From JBDTOX01 sp039933015 (GTDB lineage: Bacteria > Pseudomonadota > Gammaproteobacteria > Burkholderiales > Methylophilaceae), in the NCBI GenBank assembly GCA_039933015.1, contig JBDTOX010000073.1, positions 1 to 29,627 on the forward strand: 29,627 nucleotides of DNA. Reading direction: 5' to 3'. Both the position numbers and the translations under genes were made by a program. Under the pieces are notes generated by a model, which was given only the letters and a program-made list of their open reading frames with translations, ran no database searches and was not told where the DNA came from. Shown piece after piece: positions 23,561 to 29,627 of the stretch. Numbering within the stretch: the first letter of the stretch is position 1; each line of letters starts with the position of its first letter.

Positions 23561-24760
23561 TCAGGGATGGATTTTGCTGACCTGCACGTCAGCTTGCCCT
23601 TCACCGAGGGTGAGCCGTACATCCTGCCCGGGGCTAAGCTGCTGGTGCGTGCGTACCAGCTTACCCTCCACTGTGTGGACCAAAGCATAACCGCGCTTCA
23701 GCACCGCCTGCGGATTCAAGTGACTTAAATTCTGCTCCAGCTGCAGCAGATGCTGTTGCTGGTGTTGCAGCTGTTTCAATATGCCAGCTTGGAGCCGAAG
23801 CTTGAGCTGGCATAAATGGCTGATTTTATGCGTCACTTGCTGTAGTGGGGAAAGCAGGCGGCGCGCAAGGAAATCAAGCTGCTGCATGCGGCGGTTCAAT
23901 ATATAGTTCAACTGCCGTGACAGGTTCTGATCCAGTTGCTGCAAGGTGCGTAGCAGCGTTGCGCGATCCGGTGTTGCCAATTCAGCCGCAGCCGTGGGAG
24001 TGGCGGCGCGCCGGTCGGCAGCAAAGTCGGCAATGGTGAAGTCAGACTCATGCCCGACTCCGCTGATGGTTGGAATCCTGGAAGCGGCTATCGCACGCGC
24101 AACGATTTCTTCGTTAAATTGCCACAGGTCTTCAATGCTGCCGCCGCCACGGCAGATAATCAGCACATCGCATTCAGCACGTTCGTTAGCCTGGTTGATG
24201 GCATTGGCAATCAGCGTAGCCGCGCCTTTGCCTTGCACGAGTGTTGGATAAAGCACCACAGGGATGGATGGCATGCGCCGCCGGAGTGTGGTCAATACGT
24301 CATGCAGGGCAGCAGCGTCAGGAGACGTCACAATACCAATCTGGCGTGGATACTCGGGAATGGTTTTTTTAAGGCGGGCGTCGAACAGGCCCTCGGCTTC
24401 CAGTTTTGTTCTAAGGCGCTCATAGGCTTCAAACAAGGCTCCCAGACCGGCGCGCTGCAGGAACTCCACCGTCAGCTGAAAATCACCGCGCGCTTCATAT
24501 AACGTGACTTGCGCGCGTGCCTCGACTTTATCGCCTTCCTGAGGCACCCAGTCCAGATAGCTGTTGCGGCCGCGGAACATGACGCAACGTACTTGTGCGC
24601 CACTGTCTTTCATGGAGAAATACCAATGGCCGGAAGCCGCGCGCGTCATGTTGGAAATTTCGCCCATGATCCAAAATAGCGGAAAACTGCGTTCCAGTAC
24701 GTTTTTCGCCAAACGATTTAGCTCGGTTACAGTCAATACACGAGTGGGGTTGTCGGCCAT
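23561..24760 (-). CDS. xseA: Exodeoxyribonuclease VII large subunit
   Basis: XseA is the catalytic subunit of the single-strand exonuclease ExoVII. The 399-residue protein has the N-terminal OB domain (about 1-100: FPLFWIMGEISNMTRAASGHWYFSMKD) and the catalytic domain with RQIGIVTSPDAAALHDVLTTLRRR, ICRGGGSIEDLWQFNEE, SGVGHESDFTIADFAADRRAATPTAAAELATPD, all in family order. A long glutamine- and leucine-rich coiled coil covers about 275-350, and a C-terminal beta part (LKRGYALVHTVEGKLV) ends it. It is a little shorter than the E. coli protein (456). xseB is not adjacent. The gene is divergent from dsbB. Confidence 0.96.
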   Translation of the reverse strand: MADNPTRVLTVTELNRLAKNVLERSFPLFWIMGEISNMTRAASGHWYFSMKDSGAQVRCVMFRGRNSYLDWVPQEGDKVEARAQVTLYEARGDFQLTVEFLQRAGLGALFEAYERLRTKLEAEGLFDARLKKTIPEYPRQIGIVTSPDAAALHDVLTTLRRRMPSIPVVLYPTLVQGKGAATLIANAINQANERAECDVLIICRGGGSIEDLWQFNEEIVARAIAASRIPTISGVGHESDFTIADFAADRRAATPTAAAELATPDRATLLRTLQQLDQNLSRQLNYILNRRMQQLDFLARRLLSPLQQVTHKISHLCQLKLRLQAGILKQLQHQQQHLLQLEQNLSHLNPQAVLKRGYALVHTVEGKLVRTHQQLSPGQDVRLTLGEGQADVQVSKIHP

Positions 24761-24816
24761 CAGGCGCGTTATCCGTTACAATTGTCGATACCAATTATAA
24801 GTGCTGAATAAATCAC

Positions 24817-25317
24817 ATGCTGAATAAACTTTTTGCAGGAAGGACAGGTTATCTGCTCGGAGTCATTGCCAGTTTTGGCTTGGTGGCCTTTGCCTTATAC
24901 ATCCAGCAAAAGCATAATCTTGAGCCTTGCCCGCTATGCATATCGCAGCGCATCGCCTTTATGGCATTGGGTTTAACCTTTCTGGTAGCTGCAGTTCATA
25001 ATCCGGGCCAGATTGGCCGGCGTATCTACGGCCTGTTGCAGTTCGCTGCTGCGGCAGCGGGTGGGGGCATTGCCGCGCGCCACATCTGGATACAAGCCAA
25101 TCCCGACAAGGTGATGGCCGAATGCGGTGCTGGTTTCGACTATATTTTTGACACTTTCCCGCTTAAAAAAGCGCTGGATTTAGTGTTCAAGGGCACAGGT
25201 GAATGTACGACGATAGACTGGACATTGTTTGGGTTAACCATCCCGCAATTGTCCTTGATCTGTTTTGTGGCACTGGCAATCTACGCGGTGTTATTAGCAA
25301 CAATAAAAAAGGCTTGA
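24817..25317 (+). CDS. dsbB: Disulfide bond formation protein DsbB
   Basis: DsbB reoxidises DsbA and passes electrons to quinone in the inner membrane. The 166-residue protein has four membrane helices. The first cysteine pair is C38-PLC-41 and the second is C103 and C130 in the second periplasmic loop. R45 matches the conserved quinone-site arginine. Length and spacing match the betaproteobacterial DsbB. cysM starts one base after its stop codon, so the two genes are probably co-transcribed; the promoter lies in the 56-base gap shared with xseA. Confidence 0.95.
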   Translation: MLNKLFAGRTGYLLGVIASFGLVAFALYIQQKHNLEPCPLCISQRIAFMALGLTFLVAAVHNPGQIGRRIYGLLQFAAAAAGGGIAARHIWIQANPDKVMAECGAGFDYIFDTFPLKKALDLVFKGTGECTTIDWTLFGLTIPQLSLICFVALAIYAVLLATIKKA

Positions 25318-25318
25318 G

Positions 25319-26206
25319 ATGTACAAGACGTTAGAAGATTTTGTTGGCAACACGCCACTTGTTCAGTTACAACGCATGCCGGGCAAAACCAGCAATACGC
25401 TACTGGTGAAGCTGGAAGGCAACAACCCTGCAGGCTCGGTGAAAGATCGCCCGGCGTTATCCATGATTCTGCGAGCTGAAGCACGCGGCGATATCAAGCC
25501 CGGCGATACGCTGATCGAGGCTACCTCGGGCAATACGGGCATCGCGCTTGCCATGGTCGCTGCCACACGCGGCTACAAGATGGTACTGGTGATGCCGGAC
25601 AGCCAAAGCGTAGAACGTCGCCAGGCTATGAAAGCCTTTGGCGCCGAGCTGGTGCTGACGCCCAAGGATGGCAGCATGGAGTTGGCGCGCGATGTGGCGA
25701 TGAAAATGCAGGCCGAGGGCGAAGGCGTCGTACTGGACCAGTTCGGCAATGCCGACAATCCGCTGGCGCACTACGAAGGTACGGGTCCGGAAATCTGGCG
25801 CGATACTGCGGGCAAAGTCACGCATTTTGTTTCCAGCATGGGTACTACCGGCACCATCATGGGTGTCTCGCGTTACCTCAAGGAACAAAACCCACAAATT
25901 CAGATTGTCGGCGTGCAGCCGGAAGAAGGCTCGCAAATTCCCGGTATCCGTAAATGGCCGGAAGCCTACATGCCCACGATTTATGATGGCAGCCGGGTGG
26001 ATCAGTTGCTGTATGTGAATCAGGTCAATGCCGAGAAGACTACACGGCGCCTGGCGAGTGAAGAGGGCATCTTTGCCGGCATCTCTTCTGGCGGCGCGCT
26101 CTGCGCGGCCTTGGAGCTTTCAAAAACGCTGGAAAATGCAGTCATCGTTTCCATCGTTTGCGATCGTGGCGACAGGTATCTATCTACCGGAGTTTTCCCC
26201 GGCTAG
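25319..26206 (+). CDS. cysM: Cysteine synthase B (O-acetylserine sulfhydrylase B)
   Basis: The 295-residue PLP enzyme makes cysteine (or S-sulfocysteine) from O-acetylserine. K42 in GSVKDRPA carries PLP; the DRPA form marks CysM rather than CysK. ATSGNTGIALA holds the substrate-binding loop, and SSMGTTGTIMG the PLP-phosphate loop. GISSGGALCAAL is the family's C-terminal motif. Shared transcription with dsbB links thiol synthesis and disulfide formation, which may be no more than chance. AAGG about ten bases before the ATG, inside the dsbB end, serves as ribosome-binding site. Confidence 0.97.
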   Translation: MYKTLEDFVGNTPLVQLQRMPGKTSNTLLVKLEGNNPAGSVKDRPALSMILRAEARGDIKPGDTLIEATSGNTGIALAMVAATRGYKMVLVMPDSQSVERRQAMKAFGAELVLTPKDGSMELARDVAMKMQAEGEGVVLDQFGNADNPLAHYEGTGPEIWRDTAGKVTHFVSSMGTTGTIMGVSRYLKEQNPQIQIVGVQPEEGSQIPGIRKWPEAYMPTIYDGSRVDQLLYVNQVNAEKTTRRLASEEGIFAGISSGGALCAALELSKTLENAVIVSIVCDRGDRYLSTGVFPG

Positions 26207-26215
26207 GCTTGCCCC

Positions 26216-28048
26216 GTGACCACCTGCGCCTATCGTGCTCAGTTAATTTGTCTGCTTGGCTTTCTCGCCATTTCCTTCGACGCTGCTGCTGCAAGTACTA
26301 TCAGCGTGCAGATAGGACAGATAGAGAGCGCAGTGGGCCAGGCACGTAATGTCACCTTGGATTATCGGCTCGGTCATCAGCTCAAATTAAAAGCTCAGAT
26401 TAAAGCGCGAGATGAACAACAGTGGTTGGACGCCAGTCTGGCTTGCGAAGCGCTGACCAACCCTCAAGCTGGGCAATGGCGTTGTCAACACGGTAAATTA
26501 ATCAGCGCGCTTATGCGTGTGCCATTCTCGTTGACTATCACTAGGCAAAACCGCCAAGGCTTGCAGCAGATCGACGCTGATCTTGCCTTGCAAGATGCCA
26601 GTTTTAGCGATGTTGCCGGTTTGCATGCCGGGGAGAAGATCACGGGGAAAGTCCGTATCAAGGCCCAGCAACAAAGCCGCCTTTGGCAGTGGCAAACTGC
26701 CGTGGACTGGAGCAGTGGCGAGGTGTTCTGGCAGCCATTTTACGTAGCTTCCGTCGGGCATCATTTGCAGGCCAGGGGGCAATGGAGCCAGCAGTTGCTG
26801 ACCATAGAAAACGCTGATCTCAACCTGAAAAATGTAGGCAATGTGAGCTTGAATGCGCAGCTGGGTTTGCCCGGCTATAAAGTACAGTCTCTGAGCGTTA
26901 GTGCACCCAGTCTTGATTTGGCGATGCTTTATCCCTTGGTGCTAAAACCATTAGCGGAAAAAACGGTGCTCAATAATGCAGAAATGGCGGGTAAAGCCAG
27001 TGTGCGACTGGAAGTGAGAAATGGCGAACCCAGGTCATTCCAGCTGGATTTGCAGGGTGCTGATATCGATGACAAAAACGGTAAGTTTGCGCTGTATAAA
27101 CTGAACGCCAGCATACCCTGGTCTTATGACGATATTAAAGCGGTAAAGCTTGCCTACCAGGGCGGGCATTTGCTGAATCTGCCTTTGGGCGCGGCTGATC
27201 TTAGCGCGGACCTCAATCGTTACGCGCTGACTTCGCCTCAGCTGAAACTGCCGATCATGGACGGGGCTTTGACGCTATTGGATGTTTCCGCCGCCAGGGT
27301 GAGCGACCAGTGGCATTGGCATTTGCGCGCCAATCTGGCGCCCGTAGCCATGAGCGAGTTAAGCCATGCACTTGGCTGGCCACGCATGCAGGGGAAGATA
27401 TCGGCGGCAATTCCTCTGGTCACTTATACCAATGGCCAACTGCGTACCGATGGGGCAATGCAGTTCAATATCTTCGATGGCAAGATTACTGTCAACAATC
27501 TGGCGATGCAAACTCCGCTGGGGCTCACGCCTAAACTCATGGCAGACCTACACATGCGTAATCTTGATTTGGGCGACCTGACCCGTGCTTTTTCTTTTGG
27601 TGCGATTGAAGGCAAGCTTGATGGCGATGTCAGCAATCTGGAGCTTGCCAACTGGCAGCTAGTGAAGTTCGTTGGGGTATTGCGTAGCAGCCCCGGGCGC
27701 TACCCAAAAAAGATTTCACAGCGTGCTGTAGAGAATATTTCGGATTTGGGTGGCGCAGGGGCGACAGCAGCGCTGCAACGCAGCTTTTTACGCTTCTTCA
27801 AGAACTTTAATTACGACAAGATCGGGTTGAGCTGCCGCTTGCGCGGAGACGTCTGTGAGATGGACGGCATAGAAACCGATTTTAATAAGACCAACGTCAA
27901 CAAATCCGGAGGCGGATACGTTATTGTCAAAGGCAGCGGTGTGCCCGCCATTACGGTCTTGGGTTACAATCACAGCGTCAGTTGGCCAGATTTAATAGAG
28001 CGCTTGAAGCGCATCACCGCGGGCAATACCAAGCCTGTCATCAAATAA
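26216..28048 (+). CDS. ydbH: YdbH-like intermembrane lipid transport protein (AsmA-like family)
   Basis: The 610-residue protein starts with GTG and a signal-anchor-like segment (LICLLGFLAISFDAAAAS), followed by long beta-rich repeats. The C-terminal part carries family landmarks such as TLTLDVSAAR-like strands, MQTPLGLTPKLMADLHMRNLDLGDLTRAFSFGAIEGKLDGDV in pieces, and VENISDLGGAGATAALQRSFLRFFKNFNYDKIGLSC. E. coli YdbH (879 residues) spans the periplasm and, with the lipoprotein YnbE and the chaperone-like YdbL, forms a bridge moving phospholipids to the outer membrane. This copy is about 270 residues shorter, so its bridge may be shorter or missing repeats. Its neighbours below are the expected partner genes. 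The start is not certain, as the ribosome-binding site is poor. Confidence 0.85.
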   Translation: MTTCAYRAQLICLLGFLAISFDAAAASTISVQIGQIESAVGQARNVTLDYRLGHQLKLKAQIKARDEQQWLDASLACEALTNPQAGQWRCQHGKLISALMRVPFSLTITRQNRQGLQQIDADLALQDASFSDVAGLHAGEKITGKVRIKAQQQSRLWQWQTAVDWSSGEVFWQPFYVASVGHHLQARGQWSQQLLTIENADLNLKNVGNVSLNAQLGLPGYKVQSLSVSAPSLDLAMLYPLVLKPLAEKTVLNNAEMAGKASVRLEVRNGEPRSFQLDLQGADIDDKNGKFALYKLNASIPWSYDDIKAVKLAYQGGHLLNLPLGAADLSADLNRYALTSPQLKLPIMDGALTLLDVSAARVSDQWHWHLRANLAPVAMSELSHALGWPRMQGKISAAIPLVTYTNGQLRTDGAMQFNIFDGKITVNNLAMQTPLGLTPKLMADLHMRNLDLGDLTRAFSFGAIEGKLDGDVSNLELANWQLVKFVGVLRSSPGRYPKKISQRAVENISDLGGAGATAALQRSFLRFFKNFNYDKIGLSCRLRGDVCEMDGIETDFNKTNVNKSGGGYVIVKGSGVPAITVLGYNHSVSWPDLIERLKRITAGNTKPVIK

Positions 28049-28059
28049 AGGATAGCAAC

Positions 28060-28269
28060 ATGCAACGATGGATTCGGCAGCTGCCAGCAGCTTTGGGGTT
28101 ATCGGCAATATTGGTCTTACCGGCCTGTGTCACTATCAATGTCTATTTTCCTGCTGCTGATGCAGAAAAAGCGGCAGACAAAATTATCGACGAAGTCTGG
28201 CAATTAAAAAACAAGCCCTCCAGCCAGGATGCGCCTGCTCAAGCCCCAGCCTCAGTCCCGGCAAAATAA
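28060..28269 (+). CDS. Small lipoprotein, positional counterpart of YnbE
   Basis: The 69-residue product (ATG 28060, AAAGGATAG upstream) has a signal peptide and lipobox ending LPAC (C23), then VTINVYFPAADAEKAADKIIDEVWQ. In E. coli the outer-membrane lipoprotein YnbE occupies this place between ydbH and ydbL, and its short chain joins YdbH to the outer membrane. This protein shares only a TIN-type strand with YnbE; the helical AEKAADKIIDEVW part differs. I infer that it does the same job in a diverged form. The C-terminal 15 residues are rich in P, A and S, and not conserved. Confidence 0.8.
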   Translation: MQRWIRQLPAALGLSAILVLPACVTINVYFPAADAEKAADKIIDEVWQLKNKPSSQDAPAQAPASVPAK

Positions 28270-28279
28270 GGAAAATATC

Positions 28280-28711
28280 ATGAAGACATCTATCAAAAAT
28301 GGTTTGTTTGCCTTTTACTTGGTCTTTGCTGTCCTGTTGGTCTCACCTCTGGCATTGGCGGCGGCTGACCTTGAGATTAATACTCCTGCGATTTCAGCGC
28401 TGCAATCCAGCATGCAAAGCCGTCACGGGCAGCTCGCGGCATATTATTCGAACGGGGCCGTAGGGCTGACACGAGATGGCTTGATTGCGGTTCATGATGC
28501 AACTGTCGTGCCGTTGGCGCAGCGCCAGAGCGTAAACTCGCTGGTGGCAGCCGAGAACAATGACCGCAATGCGCTCTATAAGGAAATTGCCAGTGCCAAC
28601 GGCCATCCCGAATGGGAAGCCGAAGTGCGTAATACCTTTGCGCAGCGTTGGGTGCAGAAAGCGCAAGGCGGATGGTGGTATCAGGGTGCCAGTGGCTGGG
28701 CCAAGAAGTGA
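28280..28711 (+). CDS. ydbL: YdbL family (DUF1318) periplasmic protein
   Basis: The 143-residue protein has a signal peptide (VFAVLLVSPLALA, cleaved near residue 28) and the DUF1318 core: SRHGQLAAYYSNGAVGLTRDGLIAVHDA, then VNSLVAAENNDRNALYKEIASANG and an ending GGWWYQGASGWAKK. In E. coli YdbL regulates or helps assemble YdbH-YnbE. The ATG at 28280 is preceded by AAGGAAAA. It completes the three-gene operon ydbH-lipoprotein-ydbL. The exonuclease gene overlaps its stop by four bases (GTGA at 28708-28711). Confidence 0.9.
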   Translation: MKTSIKNGLFAFYLVFAVLLVSPLALAAADLEINTPAISALQSSMQSRHGQLAAYYSNGAVGLTRDGLIAVHDATVVPLAQRQSVNSLVAAENNDRNALYKEIASANGHPEWEAEVRNTFAQRWVQKAQGGWWYQGASGWAKK

Positions 28712-29484
28712 CGCCTACGCTTGTTTTCGATATCGAGACTATTCCCGATACCGATGGCCTGAAAACGCTTTATGAACTACCCGCCGAGACTTCGGCGGAA
28801 GACGTCGCCAAGATCGCTTTCCACAAACGCCGCCAGCAAAATGGCGGCGAGTTTTTGCCATTACACCAGCACCGCGTAGTTGCAATTTCATGCGCGCTGC
28901 GCGAGGGCGATAACTTCAAGGTGTGGACCTTGGGCTCGCCGGACGAAGCAGAAGGCCAGTTGATACAACGCTTCTACGACGGTATCGAGAAATACACGCC
29001 TAATGTGGTGTCCTGGAATGGCGGCGGGTTCGACCTGCCCGTGCTGCACTACCGTGGCCTTATACATGGGGTGCAGGCGCCGCGCTACTGGGATATGGGT
29101 GACGACGACCGCGAGTTCAAGTGGAACAACTATATTAGCCGCTACCACATGCGCCACCTGGACCTGATGGACCTGCTGGCCATGTTCAATGCACGTGCCA
29201 ACGCGCCGCTGGATCAGATCGCCCAGCTCTGCGGCTTTCCCGGCAAGCTTGGCATGGATGGCAGCAAGGTGTGGGATGCCTACAAGAATGGTGAGATTGA
29301 GGCCATCCGCAATTACTGCGAGACCGATGTTGCCAATACCTACCTGGTGTTCCTGCGCTTTCAGCTCATGCGCGGCGTGCTGAATGCGGAATCCTATGCG
29401 CGAGAAGTTGAACTGGTGCGCAATACGTTAGAGGCTTACAACGTGCCGCACTGGCAGGAATTTTTGGCGGCCTGGAAATTGTAA
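28708..29484 (+). CDS. PolB-like 3'-5' exonuclease (DEDDy family)
   Basis: The start is the GTG at 28708 overlapping the ydbL stop, giving 258 residues and the opening TPTLVFDIETIPDTDGL; the longer in-frame ATG would replace part of ydbL. Exo I motif is DIE (D8, E10); exo II is NVVSWNGGGFDLPVLHYR; exo III is YCETDV, a Y-x-x-x-D pattern, so the class is DEDDy. The protein belongs to the DNA-polymerase-B-exonuclease-like family (predicted PF10108), whose cellular role is not known. The fused transcription with ydbL is probably chance, but it ties its translation to the envelope operon. Confidence 0.88.
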   Translation: MTPTLVFDIETIPDTDGLKTLYELPAETSAEDVAKIAFHKRRQQNGGEFLPLHQHRVVAISCALREGDNFKVWTLGSPDEAEGQLIQRFYDGIEKYTPNVVSWNGGGFDLPVLHYRGLIHGVQAPRYWDMGDDDREFKWNNYISRYHMRHLDLMDLLAMFNARANAPLDQIAQLCGFPGKLGMDGSKVWDAYKNGEIEAIRNYCETDVANTYLVFLRFQLMRGVLNAESYAREVELVRNTLEAYNVPHWQEFLAAWKL

Positions 29485-29572
29485 AGATATTTTATGCCTA
29501 CTCTAATGCTCATCTAAATCGCGCTGGTTTGAGTCCGGATTGAGGAGCCAACTTAGGCTCGAACAAGTGAAC

Positions 29573-29627
29573 TGTGTCCCGTCCTAAAATGAGTTGACAG
29601 AAATCAAGCCCATTTCAGGTCTTCAGA
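29573..29627. mobile_element. Possible insertion-sequence end at window edge
   Basis: TGTGTCCCGTCCTAAAATG then GAGTTGACA (29573-29599) has the look of a terminal inverted repeat starting with TGT and containing an outward or inward -35-like TTGACA. On the minus strand a short open frame enters from the right edge and stops at 29604-29606, giving seven residues (SEDLKWA) before the stop, the place where a transposase gene often ends. The other end and any transposase core lie outside the window. The 88 bases between the exonuclease stop and here hold no gene; a weak hairpin GAGCC-6-GGCTC is present. Confidence 0.3.

Noticed and set aside
1..29627. CRISPR array, tRNA or rRNA genes, toxin-antitoxin pair or defence island
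   Set aside because: I saw no regular spaced repeats, no tRNA cloverleaf sequences, no rRNA stretches and no short coupled toxin-antitoxin-like genes; all large frames belong to housekeeping or envelope families.

Overview
The window is a stretch of ordinary bacterial chromosome, most likely from a betaproteobacterium. The order Nitrosomonadales (Methylophilaceae, Gallionellaceae and relatives) seems plausible, but I cannot fix a genus from sequence alone. The pointers are the protein sequences themselves (a GlnB nearly identical in motifs to the E. coli protein, a 400-residue TrpS with an insertion, BolA/YciI/YciB/PpiC in one operon) and conserved gene neighbourhoods: nadE-glnB, yciB-yciI-bolA-ppiC, rnm-yciO-trpS-scpA-scpB-rluB, yffB-dapE-prmB and ydbH-lipoprotein-ydbL. 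I see no rRNA, tRNA, CRISPR array or prophage. The only hints of decay or mobility are a truncated DUF486 gene remnant after glnB and a possible insertion-sequence end at the right edge.

Layout: 1-1445 (+) holds the 3' end of an NAD+ synthetase gene, glnB (PII), a DUF486 remnant and a VOC-fold protein. 1490-5418 (-) holds feoB and feoA (ferrous iron uptake, behind a probable Fur operator) and an M61 peptidase with a PDZ domain. 5494-7546 (-) is the operon yciB-yciI-bolA-ppiC, ending in a strong Rho-independent terminator. 7691-13599 (+) is a tight run: RNase AM (rnm), yciO, a site-2-type metalloprotease, trpS, scpA, scpB and rluB, followed by a DUF1275 membrane protein with a non-ATG start. 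14336-16724 (-) is yffB-dapE-prmB, joined by ATGA overlaps. 16845-19396 (-) is a MHYT-GGDEF-EAL protein plus a lone receiver domain. 19689-24760 (-) carries dapD, an M48 lipoprotein peptidase, kup and xseA. 24817-29484 (+) carries dsbB, cysM, ydbH, a small lipoprotein, ydbL and a PolB-like 3'-5' exonuclease.

How the genes work together: dapE and dapD serve lysine/diaminopimelate synthesis but are separated by a c-di-GMP signalling pair that looks inserted between them. ydbH, the small lipoprotein and ydbL form a diverged version of an inner-to-outer-membrane lipid-transport bridge. glnB next to nadE fits reported PII control of NAD+ synthesis.

No clear new defence or mobile system is visible. 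The most informative observations are: (1) a TrpRS with a four-cysteine motif like that of the [4Fe-4S] TrpRS of Thermotoga; (2) a GGDEF-EAL protein with intact cyclase motifs but an EAL domain missing the DD pair and one glutamate of the EGVE motif; (3) the diverged ydbH operon; (4) the feoA control region, with a Fur-like site and a perfect inverted repeat abutting the start codon; and (5) the DUF486 gene remnant.
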